From NCBI RefSeq assembly GCF_017798165.1, contig NZ_CP059068.1, positions 1,798,001 to 1,862,000 of the forward strand: a stretch of 64,000 nucleotides of DNA, given 5' to 3'. Below are positions 28,901 to 37,995 of the stretch, piece by piece (position 1 is the stretch's first letter; each line of letters starts with the position of its first letter). This DNA comes from Rhodoferax sp. AJA081-3. GTDB lineage: Bacteria; Pseudomonadota; Gammaproteobacteria; Burkholderiales; Burkholderiaceae_C. The position numbers and the translations under genes were made by a program. Below the pieces are notes generated by a model. The model worked only from the letters and a program-made list of their open reading frames with translations. It did no database searches and had not been told where the DNA came from.

Positions 28901-28931
28901 AAAGGCGACTTCGGTCGCCTTTGTCATTTTT
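28901..28931 (+). terminator. Intrinsic terminator after PEP-CTERM gene
   Basis: AAAGGCGAC / GTCGCCTTT, a perfect 9-bp stem with a TTCG tetraloop, is followed by GTCATTTTT. It lies 23 bp after the stop codon. Confidence 0.85.
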
Positions 28932-29124
28932 GCCATTGGGTTTTTCAGTGGCTACAATCGCGCCAGGGTCAGCAGTTCACCCAGGCGTTGCCAGAGTCTT
29001 GTTTGGACTCACGCTAAACCTGATTGGTAATCGCAAGTACGCATCAAAAAATCTTTTGTGTGCCTACGCTGCAAGTGGCAACCCCAGCACTCTTGACAGA
29101 GTCAACGGCGCACGAGGAACTTTG

Positions 29125-29796
29125 ATGACTCGCATGCTTTTACCCCTGTCCATCGCGGACATTTCTTCCTTTGCGAAGACGCTCAAATCAGACTTGGACG
29201 CACGCGCCGACCAGGGCCAACCGCCACCCAGCCACCTCGAACTGCTCAACCTGCTGGCCCGTGCGGCTGGCATGCGCAACTTCCAACACTTCAGAGCCAC
29301 GGTGGAAGCCAGCCCCACTGCAGTGCCGGACGCCCTGCCAGCCCCTGTACAAGCCACCGATGATAAGGCCACGCCAAACTTGGGCAGCTTGTCCCCTACC
29401 GTACGCAAAACGCTGATGCAATTTGACACGGCTGGCCGCCTGGTGCGGCTGCCCAACAAGTTTTCCGTGCAGCAGATGGCCATGTGGTGGATGTGGACGC
29501 AGTTTGCAGTGCGGCGCAAATACACTGAGAAGGAAGTGAACCAGGTGCTCAACGCCCACCACACCTTTGGTGACCAGGCCACGCTGCGGCGTGAACTGGT
29601 CAACATGAAGTTGCTGGGGCGCAAATCCGATTGCAGTGAATACTGGAAAGAACCCGTGCGACCCAATGACGAGGTTCAGGACTTTCTGCGTACCCTGCGC
29701 CAGGTCACCGCGGGCGCACAACCCACCAAAGCCTTGACCGCGTTGAGTACGCGGACCCGACCCACCCACCGAGTAAGTACCCATGCAACGACGTGA
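29125..29796 (+). CDS. DUF2087 domain-containing protein
   Basis: Protein of 223 residues. The C-terminal half contains a DUF2087-type block (RLVRLPNKFSVQQMAMWW, then YTEKEVNQVLNAHH and RRELVNMKLLGR), a winged-helix-like domain often found in small regulators. The N-terminal part (about 10-60) is predicted helical and begins with MTRMLLPLSIADISSFAK. The frame is open to 28840, but ATG 29125 has AGGAA six bases upstream. It overlaps the amidase start by 14 bp, so the two are coupled. Confidence 0.75.
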   Translation: MTRMLLPLSIADISSFAKTLKSDLDARADQGQPPPSHLELLNLLARAAGMRNFQHFRATVEASPTAVPDALPAPVQATDDKATPNLGSLSPTVRKTLMQFDTAGRLVRLPNKFSVQQMAMWWMWTQFAVRRKYTEKEVNQVLNAHHTFGDQATLRRELVNMKLLGRKSDCSEYWKEPVRPNDEVQDFLRTLRQVTAGAQPTKALTALSTRTRPTHRVSTHATT

Positions 29797-31390
29797 ATTT
29801 GTAGAACTGATGGCCCTGACAACAAGCGCGACCATGGCAACCCAATCATTCGCCAAAACCCCCGGTGTGCCTTTCGACGTGGCGGAGAAGTCGGTTGTCG
29901 AATTACAAGCTGCCATGGCAGCGGGCCGCACAACGGCGCAGCAACTGGTTCGCCTCTACCTGGCGCGCATAGCGGCGGTCGACAAGGCGGGACCGAAACT
30001 GAACGCCGTGATAGAGCTCAACCCCGACGCACTGGCCATTGCCAAGGCGCTGGATGCAGAGCGCAAGGCCAAGGGTCCACGCGGGCCTTTGCACGGCATG
30101 CCGGTGTTGCTCAAAGACAATATTGCCACTGCGGACAAGATGCAGACCACGGCCGGCTCCCTGGCCCTGGTGGGTATGAAGCCACCGCGGGATGCAGCAC
30201 TGGTGACCCGCCTGCGCGATGCCGGTGCGGTGATCCTGGGCAAAACCAATCTGTCGGAGTGGGCCAATATCCGCTCCACACGTTCCACCAGCGGTTGGAG
30301 TGCGCGTGGTGGCTTGACACGCAATCCCTATGCACTGGACCGCAATACCAGCGGCTCCAGTTCGGGATCGGGTGCCAGCATGGCGGCCAGCCTGGCTGCG
30401 GTCGCCGTGGGCACCGAGACGGATGGCTCCATCACTTCGCCCTCGTCCATCGCTGGTCTGGTGGGCATCAAACCCACCGTGGGCCTGGTCAGCCGCGCCG
30501 GCATCATTCCCATTTCTCACTCGCAAGACACGGCAGGCCCCATGGCCCGCACCGTGGCCGATGCTGCAGTATTGTTGACCGCCATGGCCGGTAGCGACGG
30601 GCGTGACCCTGCCAGTGCACCTGCTGACCAGAAAAAGGCTGACTACACCCGTTTCCTGAACAAAGATGGACTCAAAGGTAAACGCATCGGCGTGGTCCGC
30701 GCACAAATAGCCAGCGCCAATGACCGCGTTGCAGCCGTTGTGCAAGCGCAGTTGGCCGTGCTGACGGCGCAGGGCGCAACACTAGTGGATGTGGATGACG
30801 TGCCCAACAGCGACAAATACGGCGAGTCCGAACTGACCGTGTTGTTGTACGAGTTGAAGGCCGACATGGCCGCTTACTTGGAGGACTACGGCCCCAATGC
30901 CCCCATCAAAACCCTGGCCGATGTCATTGCCTTCAACGAGAAACACCGCACACAAGAAATGCCGTTCTTCGGCCAAGAACATTTCATCCAGGCGCAGGCC
31001 AAAGGCGGACTCGACAGCCAGGAGTACCGGGACGCACTGGCAAACAACCACCGGTATGCCCGAGCAGAGGGTCTGGACCAGGTCTTGCAGCAACACCGGC
31101 TGGATGCCCTGGTAGCACCCACCGGCGGGCCTGCTTGGCTGACGGACCTGGTCAACGGGGATGCGCCCGGCGGCAGCTTCACATCGCCTGCGGCCGTAGC
31201 CGGTTACCCCCACATCACGGTGCCCTGCGGCACGGTGCACGGCTTGCCCATTGGATTGTCTTTTGTAGGCGGCGCCTGGTCCGAAGGGCCCTTGATTGCG
31301 ATGGCCTATGCCTACGAGCAGGCCAGCCTGCAACGGCGACCACCCACCTATGTGTCGTCACTCAATCCGAAAGCTGCATCCCACCGTTAA
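29783..31390 (+). CDS. Amidase (amidase signature family), probably Tat-exported
   Basis: Amidase of 535 residues. The N-terminus MQRREFVELMALTTSATMA has a twin-arginine and a hydrophobic stretch, resembling a Tat signal. The Ser-cisSer-Lys triad is visible as Lys in VLLKDNI (about 112), the SGSSSGSGA block (about 193) and ETDGSITSPSS (about 213). Family members hydrolyse amides, including peptide amides and indoleacetamide-like compounds; the substrate is not assignable. The stop codon overlaps that of a convergent small gene (31387). Confidence 0.85.
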   Translation: MQRREFVELMALTTSATMATQSFAKTPGVPFDVAEKSVVELQAAMAAGRTTAQQLVRLYLARIAAVDKAGPKLNAVIELNPDALAIAKALDAERKAKGPRGPLHGMPVLLKDNIATADKMQTTAGSLALVGMKPPRDAALVTRLRDAGAVILGKTNLSEWANIRSTRSTSGWSARGGLTRNPYALDRNTSGSSSGSGASMAASLAAVAVGTETDGSITSPSSIAGLVGIKPTVGLVSRAGIIPISHSQDTAGPMARTVADAAVLLTAMAGSDGRDPASAPADQKKADYTRFLNKDGLKGKRIGVVRAQIASANDRVAAVVQAQLAVLTAQGATLVDVDDVPNSDKYGESELTVLLYELKADMAAYLEDYGPNAPIKTLADVIAFNEKHRTQEMPFFGQEHFIQAQAKGGLDSQEYRDALANNHRYARAEGLDQVLQQHRLDALVAPTGGPAWLTDLVNGDAPGGSFTSPAAVAGYPHITVPCGTVHGLPIGLSFVGGAWSEGPLIAMAYAYEQASLQRRPPTYVSSLNPKAASHR

Positions 31391-31680
31391 CTGGCGTGTA
31401 ACCACTGCGCTTCGGGCAATGCCCTGAGGAAGGCAGCCACCGACTCCAATGCGCCGTGTTCTGCGGCCCACTCGATGTGTTCGGCCAGGCGCAGAGTTTT
31501 GAGCGGAGCCGGCGTGCTGTCCCAGGCTTCCAGAATCAAGGGCAGGGGTGGCTCCCAACCCAGCGCCGTACGCTTGCGGTTTGGCAGCATCTCAAACAAG
31601 GCGTTCCAGCTTTGGGGCATGGGGCACACCCGGTTGTTCCCCCGGCAAAAGGCAATCAGACTCTGTGGCGTTTCTGGCAT
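31387..31680 (-). CDS. Small hypothetical protein
   Basis: A 97-residue soluble protein from the Met at 31680 (a longer frame reaches 31731). It has the pattern WNALFEML, GWEPPLPLILEAW and LRLAEHIEWAAEHGAL, i.e. a small all-helical protein. I do not recognise a named family. It converges on the amidase, with which its stop codon overlaps, and lies 81 bp upstream of the end of the tct operon. Confidence 0.55.
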   Translation of the reverse strand: MPETPQSLIAFCRGNNRVCPMPQSWNALFEMLPNRKRTALGWEPPLPLILEAWDSTPAPLKTLRLAEHIEWAAEHGALESVAAFLRALPEAQWLHAS

Positions 31681-31761
31681 GGCCTGCACTCCCGGACCTA
31701 AAACTGCTTTATCGGCCCAGGAGCGCCCCATGGGTATTGCTGTAAACCCTCGCCGCCGGGT

Positions 31762-33264
31762 TTAATCTTCCTGGAATGCCTCTTCCCGCTTCTTGCGCAG
31801 ATTGGGGCTGAGCACCACCATCATGGCCACGGCGGACAGTGTCAGCATGGTCGCGCTGATGGGGCGCTGCACAAACACCATGGGGTCGCTGTGTGACAGC
31901 AGCAAAGCCCGGCGCAGGTACTCTTCCATCATCGGTCCGATGATGAAGCCCAGCAGCATGGGTGTTGCCTCGCAATTCAACTTGGCGCAGATGTAACCCA
32001 GCAAGCCAAACAGGGCCATCAGGTACACATCGAACTCGTTGTTGCTCAGACTGAACACGCCAATGGCGCAGAACATCAAAATGGCCGGGTACAGGCGGTG
32101 GTAAGGCACCGTGATCATCTTGACCCACAGGCCAATCATCGGCAGGTTCAGCACCACCAAAAAGAAGTTGCCGATCCACATCGACACGATCAGGCCCCAG
32201 AACAACGCGGGCTGCTCGGTCATCACGGCCGGGCCGGGTTGAATGCCCTGAATGATCATGGCACCAATCATCAGCGCCATCACCGGGTTGGACGGAATGC
32301 CCAGCGTCAGCATGGGAATGAACGACGTCTGCGCACCGGCGTTGTTGGCGGCTTCAGGGGCCGCAACACCTTCGATGGCGCCTTTGCCAAACTGTGCCGA
32401 GTTCTTCGATACTTTTTTCTCGATCGAATAGGCTGCAAACGACGCCAGCATGGCCCCACCACCCGGCAGAATGCCCAGCGCCGATCCCAGCACCGTGCCC
32501 CGGAAAACCGGCGCAACGATGCGTTTGAAGTCGTCCTTGGTCAGCATGAGCCCGGAAACCTTCTTCATCACCAGGTTGCGGGTTTCGTCATGTTCCAGGT
32601 TGCGGATGATTTCACCAATGCCGAACATACCCATCGCCACAATGACGAAGTTGACACCGTCCGCCAGTTCCGGCACGTCAAAGGTGTAGCGCGCCGTACC
32701 CGAGTTGACATCGGTGCCGATCAGGGCGAGCAACAGGCCGAGGATGACCATGCCAATCGCGTTCAACATCGAACCACTGGCCAACACAACCGATGCCACC
32801 AGCCCCATCACCATCAGGGAGAAGTATTCGGCCGGTCCAAATTTGAGCGCCAGGTCTGCCAACGGCGGTGCAAACAGTGCCAGCAACACGGTCGCAACGG
32901 TGCCGGCAACAAACGAACCGATGGCCGCTGTCGCCAACGCCTTGCCTGCCTGGCCATTGCGCGCCATTTGGTAACCATCGATCGCCGTCACTACCGAGGA
33001 GGATTCCCCTGGCAGATTGACCAGGATGGCGGTGGTTGAGCCGCCATACTGCGCGCCGTAATAAATGCCCGACAACATGATCAGCGATGAAATGGGCGGC
33101 AAGCCAAACGTGGCCGGCAGCAGCATCGCGATGGTGGCGACCGGACCCAATCCGGGTAACACACCTACGGCGGTGCCGACAAAAACACCGACCAGGCAAT
33201 AGAACAGGTTGGTGAGGGTGAAGGCGGTATCAAGGCCCAAGGCCAGATTGCTGAATATTTCCAT
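31762..33264 (-). CDS. tctA: Tripartite tricarboxylate transporter, large permease TctA
   Basis: Integral membrane protein of 500 residues with about twelve hydrophobic segments; it forms the translocation channel for the substrate delivered by TctC. Typical family blocks are [39 protein letters not shown] near residue 60-90 and [16 protein letters not shown] (about 270-285). The start lies 12 bp after tctB. Last gene of the tctCBA operon. Substrates in this family are citrate and other carboxylates; which one is not readable here. Confidence 0.92.
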   Translation of the reverse strand: MEIFSNLALGLDTAFTLTNLFYCLVGVFVGTAVGVLPGLGPVATIAMLLPATFGLPPISSLIMLSGIYYGAQYGGSTTAILVNLPGESSSVVTAIDGYQMARNGQAGKALATAAIGSFVAGTVATVLLALFAPPLADLALKFGPAEYFSLMVMGLVASVVLASGSMLNAIGMVILGLLLALIGTDVNSGTARYTFDVPELADGVNFVIVAMGMFGIGEIIRNLEHDETRNLVMKKVSGLMLTKDDFKRIVAPVFRGTVLGSALGILPGGGAMLASFAAYSIEKKVSKNSAQFGKGAIEGVAAPEAANNAGAQTSFIPMLTLGIPSNPVMALMIGAMIIQGIQPGPAVMTEQPALFWGLIVSMWIGNFFLVVLNLPMIGLWVKMITVPYHRLYPAILMFCAIGVFSLSNNEFDVYLMALFGLLGYICAKLNCEATPMLLGFIIGPMMEEYLRRALLLSHSDPMVFVQRPISATMLTLSAVAMMVVLSPNLRKKREEAFQED

Positions 33265-33276
33265 ATCAATTCCCCA

Positions 33277-33738
33277 TCAGAAACCAAACCAGGGGCCGAG
33301 CATCGGCATCGGCAAGCCCAGCAGCTTGACGAACACCAGCACACTGAAGGCAGCCAGGCCACCCGCCAGCAACAGCGCAGAACCCCAGTGGAATTTGGGA
33401 CTGGCATAGGCACTGAGTACAACCAGCACAACAACGGCGGGAATCAGCCCGGCACCGCGCATCAGCGCGCCGAACAGCAAAACCGCCGACAGAATCAGGA
33501 TGATTTCCTTGATATAAAACTTACCCACCGGCTCGCCGTCGCGCACAAAGGAGCGGATCACCGCGGTGGCCCCGATCAGCGCAAGCAGCGAGCCCAGTAC
33601 GGTGGGAAAGTAAGACGGCCCCATTTTTCCTGCAGTGCCCATCGGGTAATCCTGGCCGAGGATCACCGCCGCCAGACCGAAAAAGAGAAAGATGGTGCCG
33701 GTCCAAAAATCTTTGGGATGGCGTATGAATGATGGCAC
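33277..33738 (-). CDS. tctB: Tripartite tricarboxylate transporter, small permease TctB
   Basis: A 153-residue membrane protein with four hydrophobic segments (about 12-30, 40-62, 82-100 and 120-148), including the family-typical YPMGTAGKMGPSYFP between the first two. It stabilises TctA. It lies 17 bp downstream of tctC and 12 bp upstream of tctA in one operon. Confidence 0.88.
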   Translation of the reverse strand: MPSFIRHPKDFWTGTIFLFFGLAAVILGQDYPMGTAGKMGPSYFPTVLGSLLALIGATAVIRSFVRDGEPVGKFYIKEIILILSAVLLFGALMRGAGLIPAVVVLVVLSAYASPKFHWGSALLLAGGLAAFSVLVFVKLLGLPMPMLGPWFGF

Positions 33739-33755
33739 TTTGGGTCCCTAACTGG

Positions 33756-34730
33756 TTAGTCGGCGTAGGCGCCGGCCTTTTTGATGATGGGGGCCCACTT
33801 GTCGACTTCGGCCTTCAGGTGGGCTTTCAGTGCTTCCGGCTTGGCGCGGCTCTCTGCCACGGGCTCGGTGCCCAGGTCGGCAAAACGCTGTTTGACCATC
33901 GGATCCTTCAGCGCAACCTGCAGCGCGCCGGAGAGTGTGTCGATGATCGCCTTGGGCGTACCCTGTGGCGCATACATGCCATGCCACACGGCCACTTCAA
34001 AGCCCGGCAGGCCGGCTTCGTTCAGGGTCGGCACATCGGGCAACGAGGCCACACGTGTCTTGGTGGTGACGCCATATGCCTTTACCTTGCCGGCCTTGAT
34101 CTGGCCCGTGGTGTTGGTGGTTTGGTCACACATGATGTCCACCTGGCCGCCCAGCAAGTCGTTCATGGCCGGGCCGGTGCCTTTGTAGGGAACCGTGGTC
34201 AGATCGGTCTCAATGGCCGTCATGAACAACATGCCACACAGGTGGGATGCTGAGCCCAAACCCGCATTGGCATAGGTCACCTTGTCTTTGTTGGCTTTGA
34301 CATAGGCCAGCAATTCCTTGAAGTCCTTGGCTGGAAAATCCTTGCGCGCCACCAGTGTCATGGGCACATCGGTCACCAGGCCGATCGGCTCGAAACTATC
34401 GATCGCGTTGTAGGTCAGCTTGCGGTACAGCGCAGGCGCGGTGGACTGGCCGATATGGTGCAGGAATAGCGTGTAACCATCGGGTGCCGACTTGGCGACA
34501 CGCGCCGCGCCAATGGTGCCACCGGCACCGCCAACGTTTTCAACAATGATTTGCTGTTTGAGTTTGACGCCCATGGATTGGGCGACCAAACGTGCCACGG
34601 TGTCGGTAGGACCGCCGGCAGCAAAGGGCACAACCATGGTGATGGTCTTGGTGGGATATTCCTGCGCATGGGCCGCAGCGCCACCCAGCAGCGCCAGGCA
34701 GACGAGGGATCGCAAAAATTTGCTGTTCAT
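33756..34730 (-). CDS. tctC: Tripartite tricarboxylate transporter binding protein TctC (Bug family)
   Basis: Periplasmic binding protein of 324 residues. The signal peptide ends ..GGAAAHAQ (about 1-22). The mature part begins EYPTKTITMVVPFAAGGPTDTVARL, the family hallmark, with the AAGG(P/S)-TD ligand loop that holds carboxylate groups, and QIIVENVGGAGGTIGA follows. The ATG at 34730 has AAGGAG eight bases upstream and begins the signal peptide; the frame otherwise extends to 34784. First gene of tctCBA. Bug proteins bind diverse carboxylates, so the ligand is open. Confidence 0.92.
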   Translation of the reverse strand: MNSKFLRSLVCLALLGGAAAHAQEYPTKTITMVVPFAAGGPTDTVARLVAQSMGVKLKQQIIVENVGGAGGTIGAARVAKSAPDGYTLFLHHIGQSTAPALYRKLTYNAIDSFEPIGLVTDVPMTLVARKDFPAKDFKELLAYVKANKDKVTYANAGLGSASHLCGMLFMTAIETDLTTVPYKGTGPAMNDLLGGQVDIMCDQTTNTTGQIKAGKVKAYGVTTKTRVASLPDVPTLNEAGLPGFEVAVWHGMYAPQGTPKAIIDTLSGALQVALKDPMVKQRFADLGTEPVAESRAKPEALKAHLKAEVDKWAPIIKKAGAYAD

Positions 34731-34797
34731 AAAAGAAGCTCCTTTAGTAGTAGTAACAGAGTGAGAAAAAGTAAGGCCGTACACGCGATGCAGTGGT

Positions 34798-35223
34798 TTA
34801 TTTGACGAGTAACACGGGCATATCTGCCAGGTGGATGATCTTGGTGGCGACCGAACCCAGCAGCAGGCTGGAGACCGCGCCCAACCCGCGGGTGCCGATC
34901 ACAATCTGATCGCAAGCGTTTTCTTTGGCAAAACGCGTGACGGTCTCGGCGGGCTCGCCAACAAAGAGGTGGGAGTGGTAGGGCACATCGGCAGCGTCCA
35001 GCAGCGCACGTGCTGGGGCCAGCGTCTTTTCCCCCTCCGAAGCATGGTATTCCTTGATCTGCGCGCCATCGACAAACGCGCTGACGCCGCCGTGGACCGG
35101 GTATTGCACATTGATCACATGGATCTCCTGCGCGGCCTGGTCACCGGAAAAATTCTTGATCACATGTCCGACGGCACGCAGCGCTGCCTCTGACCCGTCT
35201 ATGGCCACCACTATTTTCAACAT
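34798..35223 (-). CDS. Universal stress protein, UspA family
   Basis: A 141-residue single Usp domain. The N-terminus LKIVVAIDGSEAALRAV has the conserved Asp, and the C-terminal nucleotide-binding motif GTRGLGAVSSLLLGSVA (G-x2-G-x9-G-S type) suggests an ATP-binding member. It lies 68 bp upstream of tctC on the same strand and may be part of a stress-linked transcription unit with terC. Confidence 0.88.
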   Translation of the reverse strand: MLKIVVAIDGSEAALRAVGHVIKNFSGDQAAQEIHVINVQYPVHGGVSAFVDGAQIKEYHASEGEKTLAPARALLDAADVPYHSHLFVGEPAETVTRFAKENACDQIVIGTRGLGAVSSLLLGSVATKIIHLADMPVLLVK

Positions 35224-35293
35224 AGCTAACTTTCTTGGGTTCTTGATTCGTGCAAAACAAATCTGGCTGTAACAGCTGGTTGGTGGAGCCTGG

Positions 35294-36019
35294 TTAAGGC
35301 GCGCGGCTCTCGTGGGCCAGGTCTTCTAGCGGTGCCAACGCACGCTTGGCTTCACTGCGGGCGGCCAACCATTTGCCCAGTGCAACGACCAGCAGCGCAC
35401 CCACTACCGGGCCGACCCATTGGGAGGCAGGAATGGTGTTCTTGAACCAGGCATTCACTGCCACATCACCGACCACCATGCCACCGGCAATCCAGCCCAG
35501 CAGCGCACCACCGGCCACCACCACAACAGGGAAACGGTCCATCAGTTTGATGACCAACTGGCTGCCCAGCACGATGATGGGAACACTCAGCACCAGGCCA
35601 AAAATAATCAAACCCCTGCTGTCACCCGCCGCGCCGGCAATGGCAATCACGTTGTCCAGGCTCATCACGGCATCCGCGATGATGATGGTCTTGATCGCTG
35701 CAAACAAGGTCACATTGGCCTGGATGTTGTGTGCGTCTTCCTCCTCTGGCAGCAGCAGCTTGACACCAATCCACAGCAACAGCGCAGCGCCGACGATTTT
35801 CAGGAACGGGACCGTCAACAGCGTGACGGCAAAAAATATCAGGATGACCCGCAAACCGATGGCGCCGACCATGCCCCAGAAGATGCCGTACTTGCGCTGT
35901 TGGTCCGGGAGCTTGCGGCAAGCGAGCCCGATGACAACGGCGTTGTCGCCGCCCAGCACGATGTCGATGGCAACGATCTGCAAGACCGCGATCCAAAATT
36001 GTGGACTACTGAAATCCAT
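35294..36019 (-). CDS. TerC-family membrane protein (YjbE/YkoY-like)
   Basis: A 241-residue membrane protein with seven hydrophobic segments. The hallmarks are DIVLGGDNAVVIGLA (about 19-33) and ADAVMSLDNVIAIAGAAG (about 115-132), two D-N pairs in membrane helices thought to bind metal ions. Members of the YjbE/YkoY subgroup are linked to Mn2+ export in other bacteria. No yybP-ykoY riboswitch is visible in the short upstream gap. Same strand as the Usp and TRAP genes. Confidence 0.82.
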   Translation of the reverse strand: MDFSSPQFWIAVLQIVAIDIVLGGDNAVVIGLACRKLPDQQRKYGIFWGMVGAIGLRVILIFFAVTLLTVPFLKIVGAALLLWIGVKLLLPEEEDAHNIQANVTLFAAIKTIIIADAVMSLDNVIAIAGAAGDSRGLIIFGLVLSVPIIVLGSQLVIKLMDRFPVVVVAGGALLGWIAGGMVVGDVAVNAWFKNTIPASQWVGPVVGALLVVALGKWLAARSEAKRALAPLEDLAHESRAP

Positions 36020-36064
36020 GGTTATCCTAAAAAGTGAAAGATGAAAGTGGAGCGGGTGGTGCCT

Positions 36065-37069
36065 TTACGGCGCGTTCGCGTTGAATCCGGTTTCTTTGTA
36101 GATCGCCTCCAGCAGGTCTTTGCCCACCCGGTCAGCCATCTTGTTGTGCACGGGTGCCATGGCTTTTTTCAGCGCCATGCGCTCCTCCTTGCTCAGCACA
36201 TAAACCGTTGTTTTTCCTGATTTGCGGACCGCTTCCAGAGAGAGATCGTTCTCTTCCTGGGCGATCTTGTTGGCATAGGTGGTGGCCTCTTTCATGGCCT
36301 GCTCCAACTGGCCGCGTATGTCGCCAGGCAGTCGGTCCCAGAACTTCTTGTTCACAATGACGGCGTAACCCAGGTAGCCGTGGTTGGAGATCGACAGGTG
36401 CTTTTGCACCTCGTGCATCTGCTGGCTGTACAGGTTGGAAATCGGATTTTCGGTACCGTCCACCACGCCGGTGCGCAGCGCCTGGTACACCTCAGAAAAC
36501 GCCATCACTTGTGGAGTGCCACCCAGTGTGCGAATCTGCTCTTCCAAGACTTTGGAGGACTGGATGCGGAACTTTTTTCCCTTGAAATCGACCGCACTCC
36601 GCAGCGGTGTATTGGCCGAGAATGACTTGAACCCGTTGTCCCAAAATGCCAGTCCCTTGACACCCTTGGCATCCAGTTTTCCCAGCAGGCTTGCACCCAC
36701 GGGGCCCTGGGTCACGCGGTGCAGGTCGGCGGTGTCGTCAAAGATGAAGGGGAAGTCAAACACCTCAAATTCCCTGACGCCCAAGGGGCCGAACTTTGCA
36801 AGTGATGGCGCCAGCATCTGCACGGCCCCGATCTGCAAGGCCTCCATCTCTTCCTTGTCTTTGTAGAGCTGGCTGTTCGGGTACACGTCTACCTTGACCT
36901 GGCCTTTGGTCAATTCGGCAGCACGTTTGGCAAAAAAATCGGAGGCCTTGCCCTTGGGCGTGTCGGCGGCCACCACATGGCTCAGTTTGATGGTTATAGC
37001 TTTCTGGCCAAAGGCCAGCATGGACAACGATCCAAGCAGCAAACCAAGAACAACCGAGCGGATTCTCAT
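36065..37069 (-). CDS. TRAP transporter substrate-binding protein DctP family
   Basis: Periplasmic binding protein of 334 residues when started at Met 37069 (GGAAA six bases upstream; the frame reaches 37129). Signal peptide about 1-22 (LLLGSLSMLAFGQ). It has the DctP framework: IKLSHVVAADTPKGKASDFFA, LGGTPQVMAFSEVYQALRTGVVDGTENPISN (about 185-215), and the conserved Arg before the ligand pocket (KFRIQSS). DctP proteins bind C4-dicarboxylates or other organic acids and need DctQ and DctM permeases, neither of which is in the window. It may serve permeases encoded elsewhere. Confidence 0.87.
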   Translation of the reverse strand: MRIRSVVLGLLLGSLSMLAFGQKAITIKLSHVVAADTPKGKASDFFAKRAAELTKGQVKVDVYPNSQLYKDKEEMEALQIGAVQMLAPSLAKFGPLGVREFEVFDFPFIFDDTADLHRVTQGPVGASLLGKLDAKGVKGLAFWDNGFKSFSANTPLRSAVDFKGKKFRIQSSKVLEEQIRTLGGTPQVMAFSEVYQALRTGVVDGTENPISNLYSQQMHEVQKHLSISNHGYLGYAVIVNKKFWDRLPGDIRGQLEQAMKEATTYANKIAQEENDLSLEAVRKSGKTTVYVLSKEERMALKKAMAPVHNKMADRVGKDLLEAIYKETGFNANAP

Positions 37070-37211
37070 TGCGATTTCCATTAGTGATGAGACGGAAGCG
37101 AAGGTTAATCGGATGGCTAAAACCCACAAGTGTGGAGCTCCACTAAGTAGTAACCCTAGACCCCAAAACCATCACGTACGATTGCGCAACCCACTACCAA
37201 ACCACACACGC

Positions 37212-37979
37212 ATGACCATCCTGGCAACTCTTCTTTTTGTGTTGACGCAACCCCTGTCGTGGGTACTGTTTCTGCTCGCCCTGAGCCTGCTGGCGAGTCG
37301 CAGACCGGCGCTGGGGCGTGGGTTGGTGGGTAGCGCCATGGCGCTGCTTTTGCTGCTGGGGTGGAAACCATTACCCGATGTGCTGATACGCCAACTGGAA
37401 GCGCAGCACCGCGAGATACCGCCCCAGGCGGACTTGCGGGCCTATGTGGGCATGGTGGTGTTGGGTGGCTCGACCGAGCCCAGTTTTGTAGCTGCTGCCC
37501 ATGCACATCCCCTGCTCAACAGCGCCGCTGAGCGGATGACAACGCCTCTGGTAATGCTGCAAAAGAATCCGCACCTGAAGCTCGTTTACACCGGTGGTGG
37601 CACCGAGACGGGTGCCAGTGTGATCAAAGAAGCACAACTCGCCAAAGTCTTCTTCGACAGCATGGGTGTGACGGGAGCGAATGTGCTCTACGAAGGTGCA
37701 TCACGTACCACCTTTGAAAACGCCACTTTGACTGCGCAATTGCCGGGCGTGGACATCACGCAGCGCTGGCTGCTGGTCACATCCGCATGGCACATGCCGC
37801 GGTCCATGGCCACGTTCACCAAAGCGGGGTGGAATGTGACGGCCTACCCGGTGGACTTCCGCACGGGCCCAACTACACCCTGGACAGAATATTCACTGGG
37901 GCCGGCTTTGCGCAGCTGGCAAATGGCCTTGCATGAACACCTGGGCACTCTGGCCTACCGCATAACGGGCCGTCTGTAA
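37212..37979 (+). CDS. DUF218/YdcF-like membrane-anchored protein
   Basis: Protein of 255 residues with one or two N-terminal hydrophobic helices (about 5-58) and a DUF218 domain (about 78-250): VVLGGSTEP, LVYTGGG, EGASRTTFENA and VTSAWHMPRSMATF. The family (SanA/ElyC/YdcF) is linked to envelope integrity and peptidoglycan metabolism in E. coli, which is family knowledge. The ATG at 37212 starts the membrane helix; the frame upstream is open inside the DctP promoter region. Convergent with the CNNM gene. Confidence 0.8.
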   Translation: MTILATLLFVLTQPLSWVLFLLALSLLASRRPALGRGLVGSAMALLLLLGWKPLPDVLIRQLEAQHREIPPQADLRAYVGMVVLGGSTEPSFVAAAHAHPLLNSAAERMTTPLVMLQKNPHLKLVYTGGGTETGASVIKEAQLAKVFFDSMGVTGANVLYEGASRTTFENATLTAQLPGVDITQRWLLVTSAWHMPRSMATFTKAGWNVTAYPVDFRTGPTTPWTEYSLGPALRSWQMALHEHLGTLAYRITGRL

Positions 37980-37995
37980 CACCTGCCGGTGCCGT

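Noticed and set aside
36020..36064. Possible yybP-ykoY manganese riboswitch before the TerC-like gene
   Set aside because: Only about 45 bp separate it from the upstream gene and no riboswitch core is visible.
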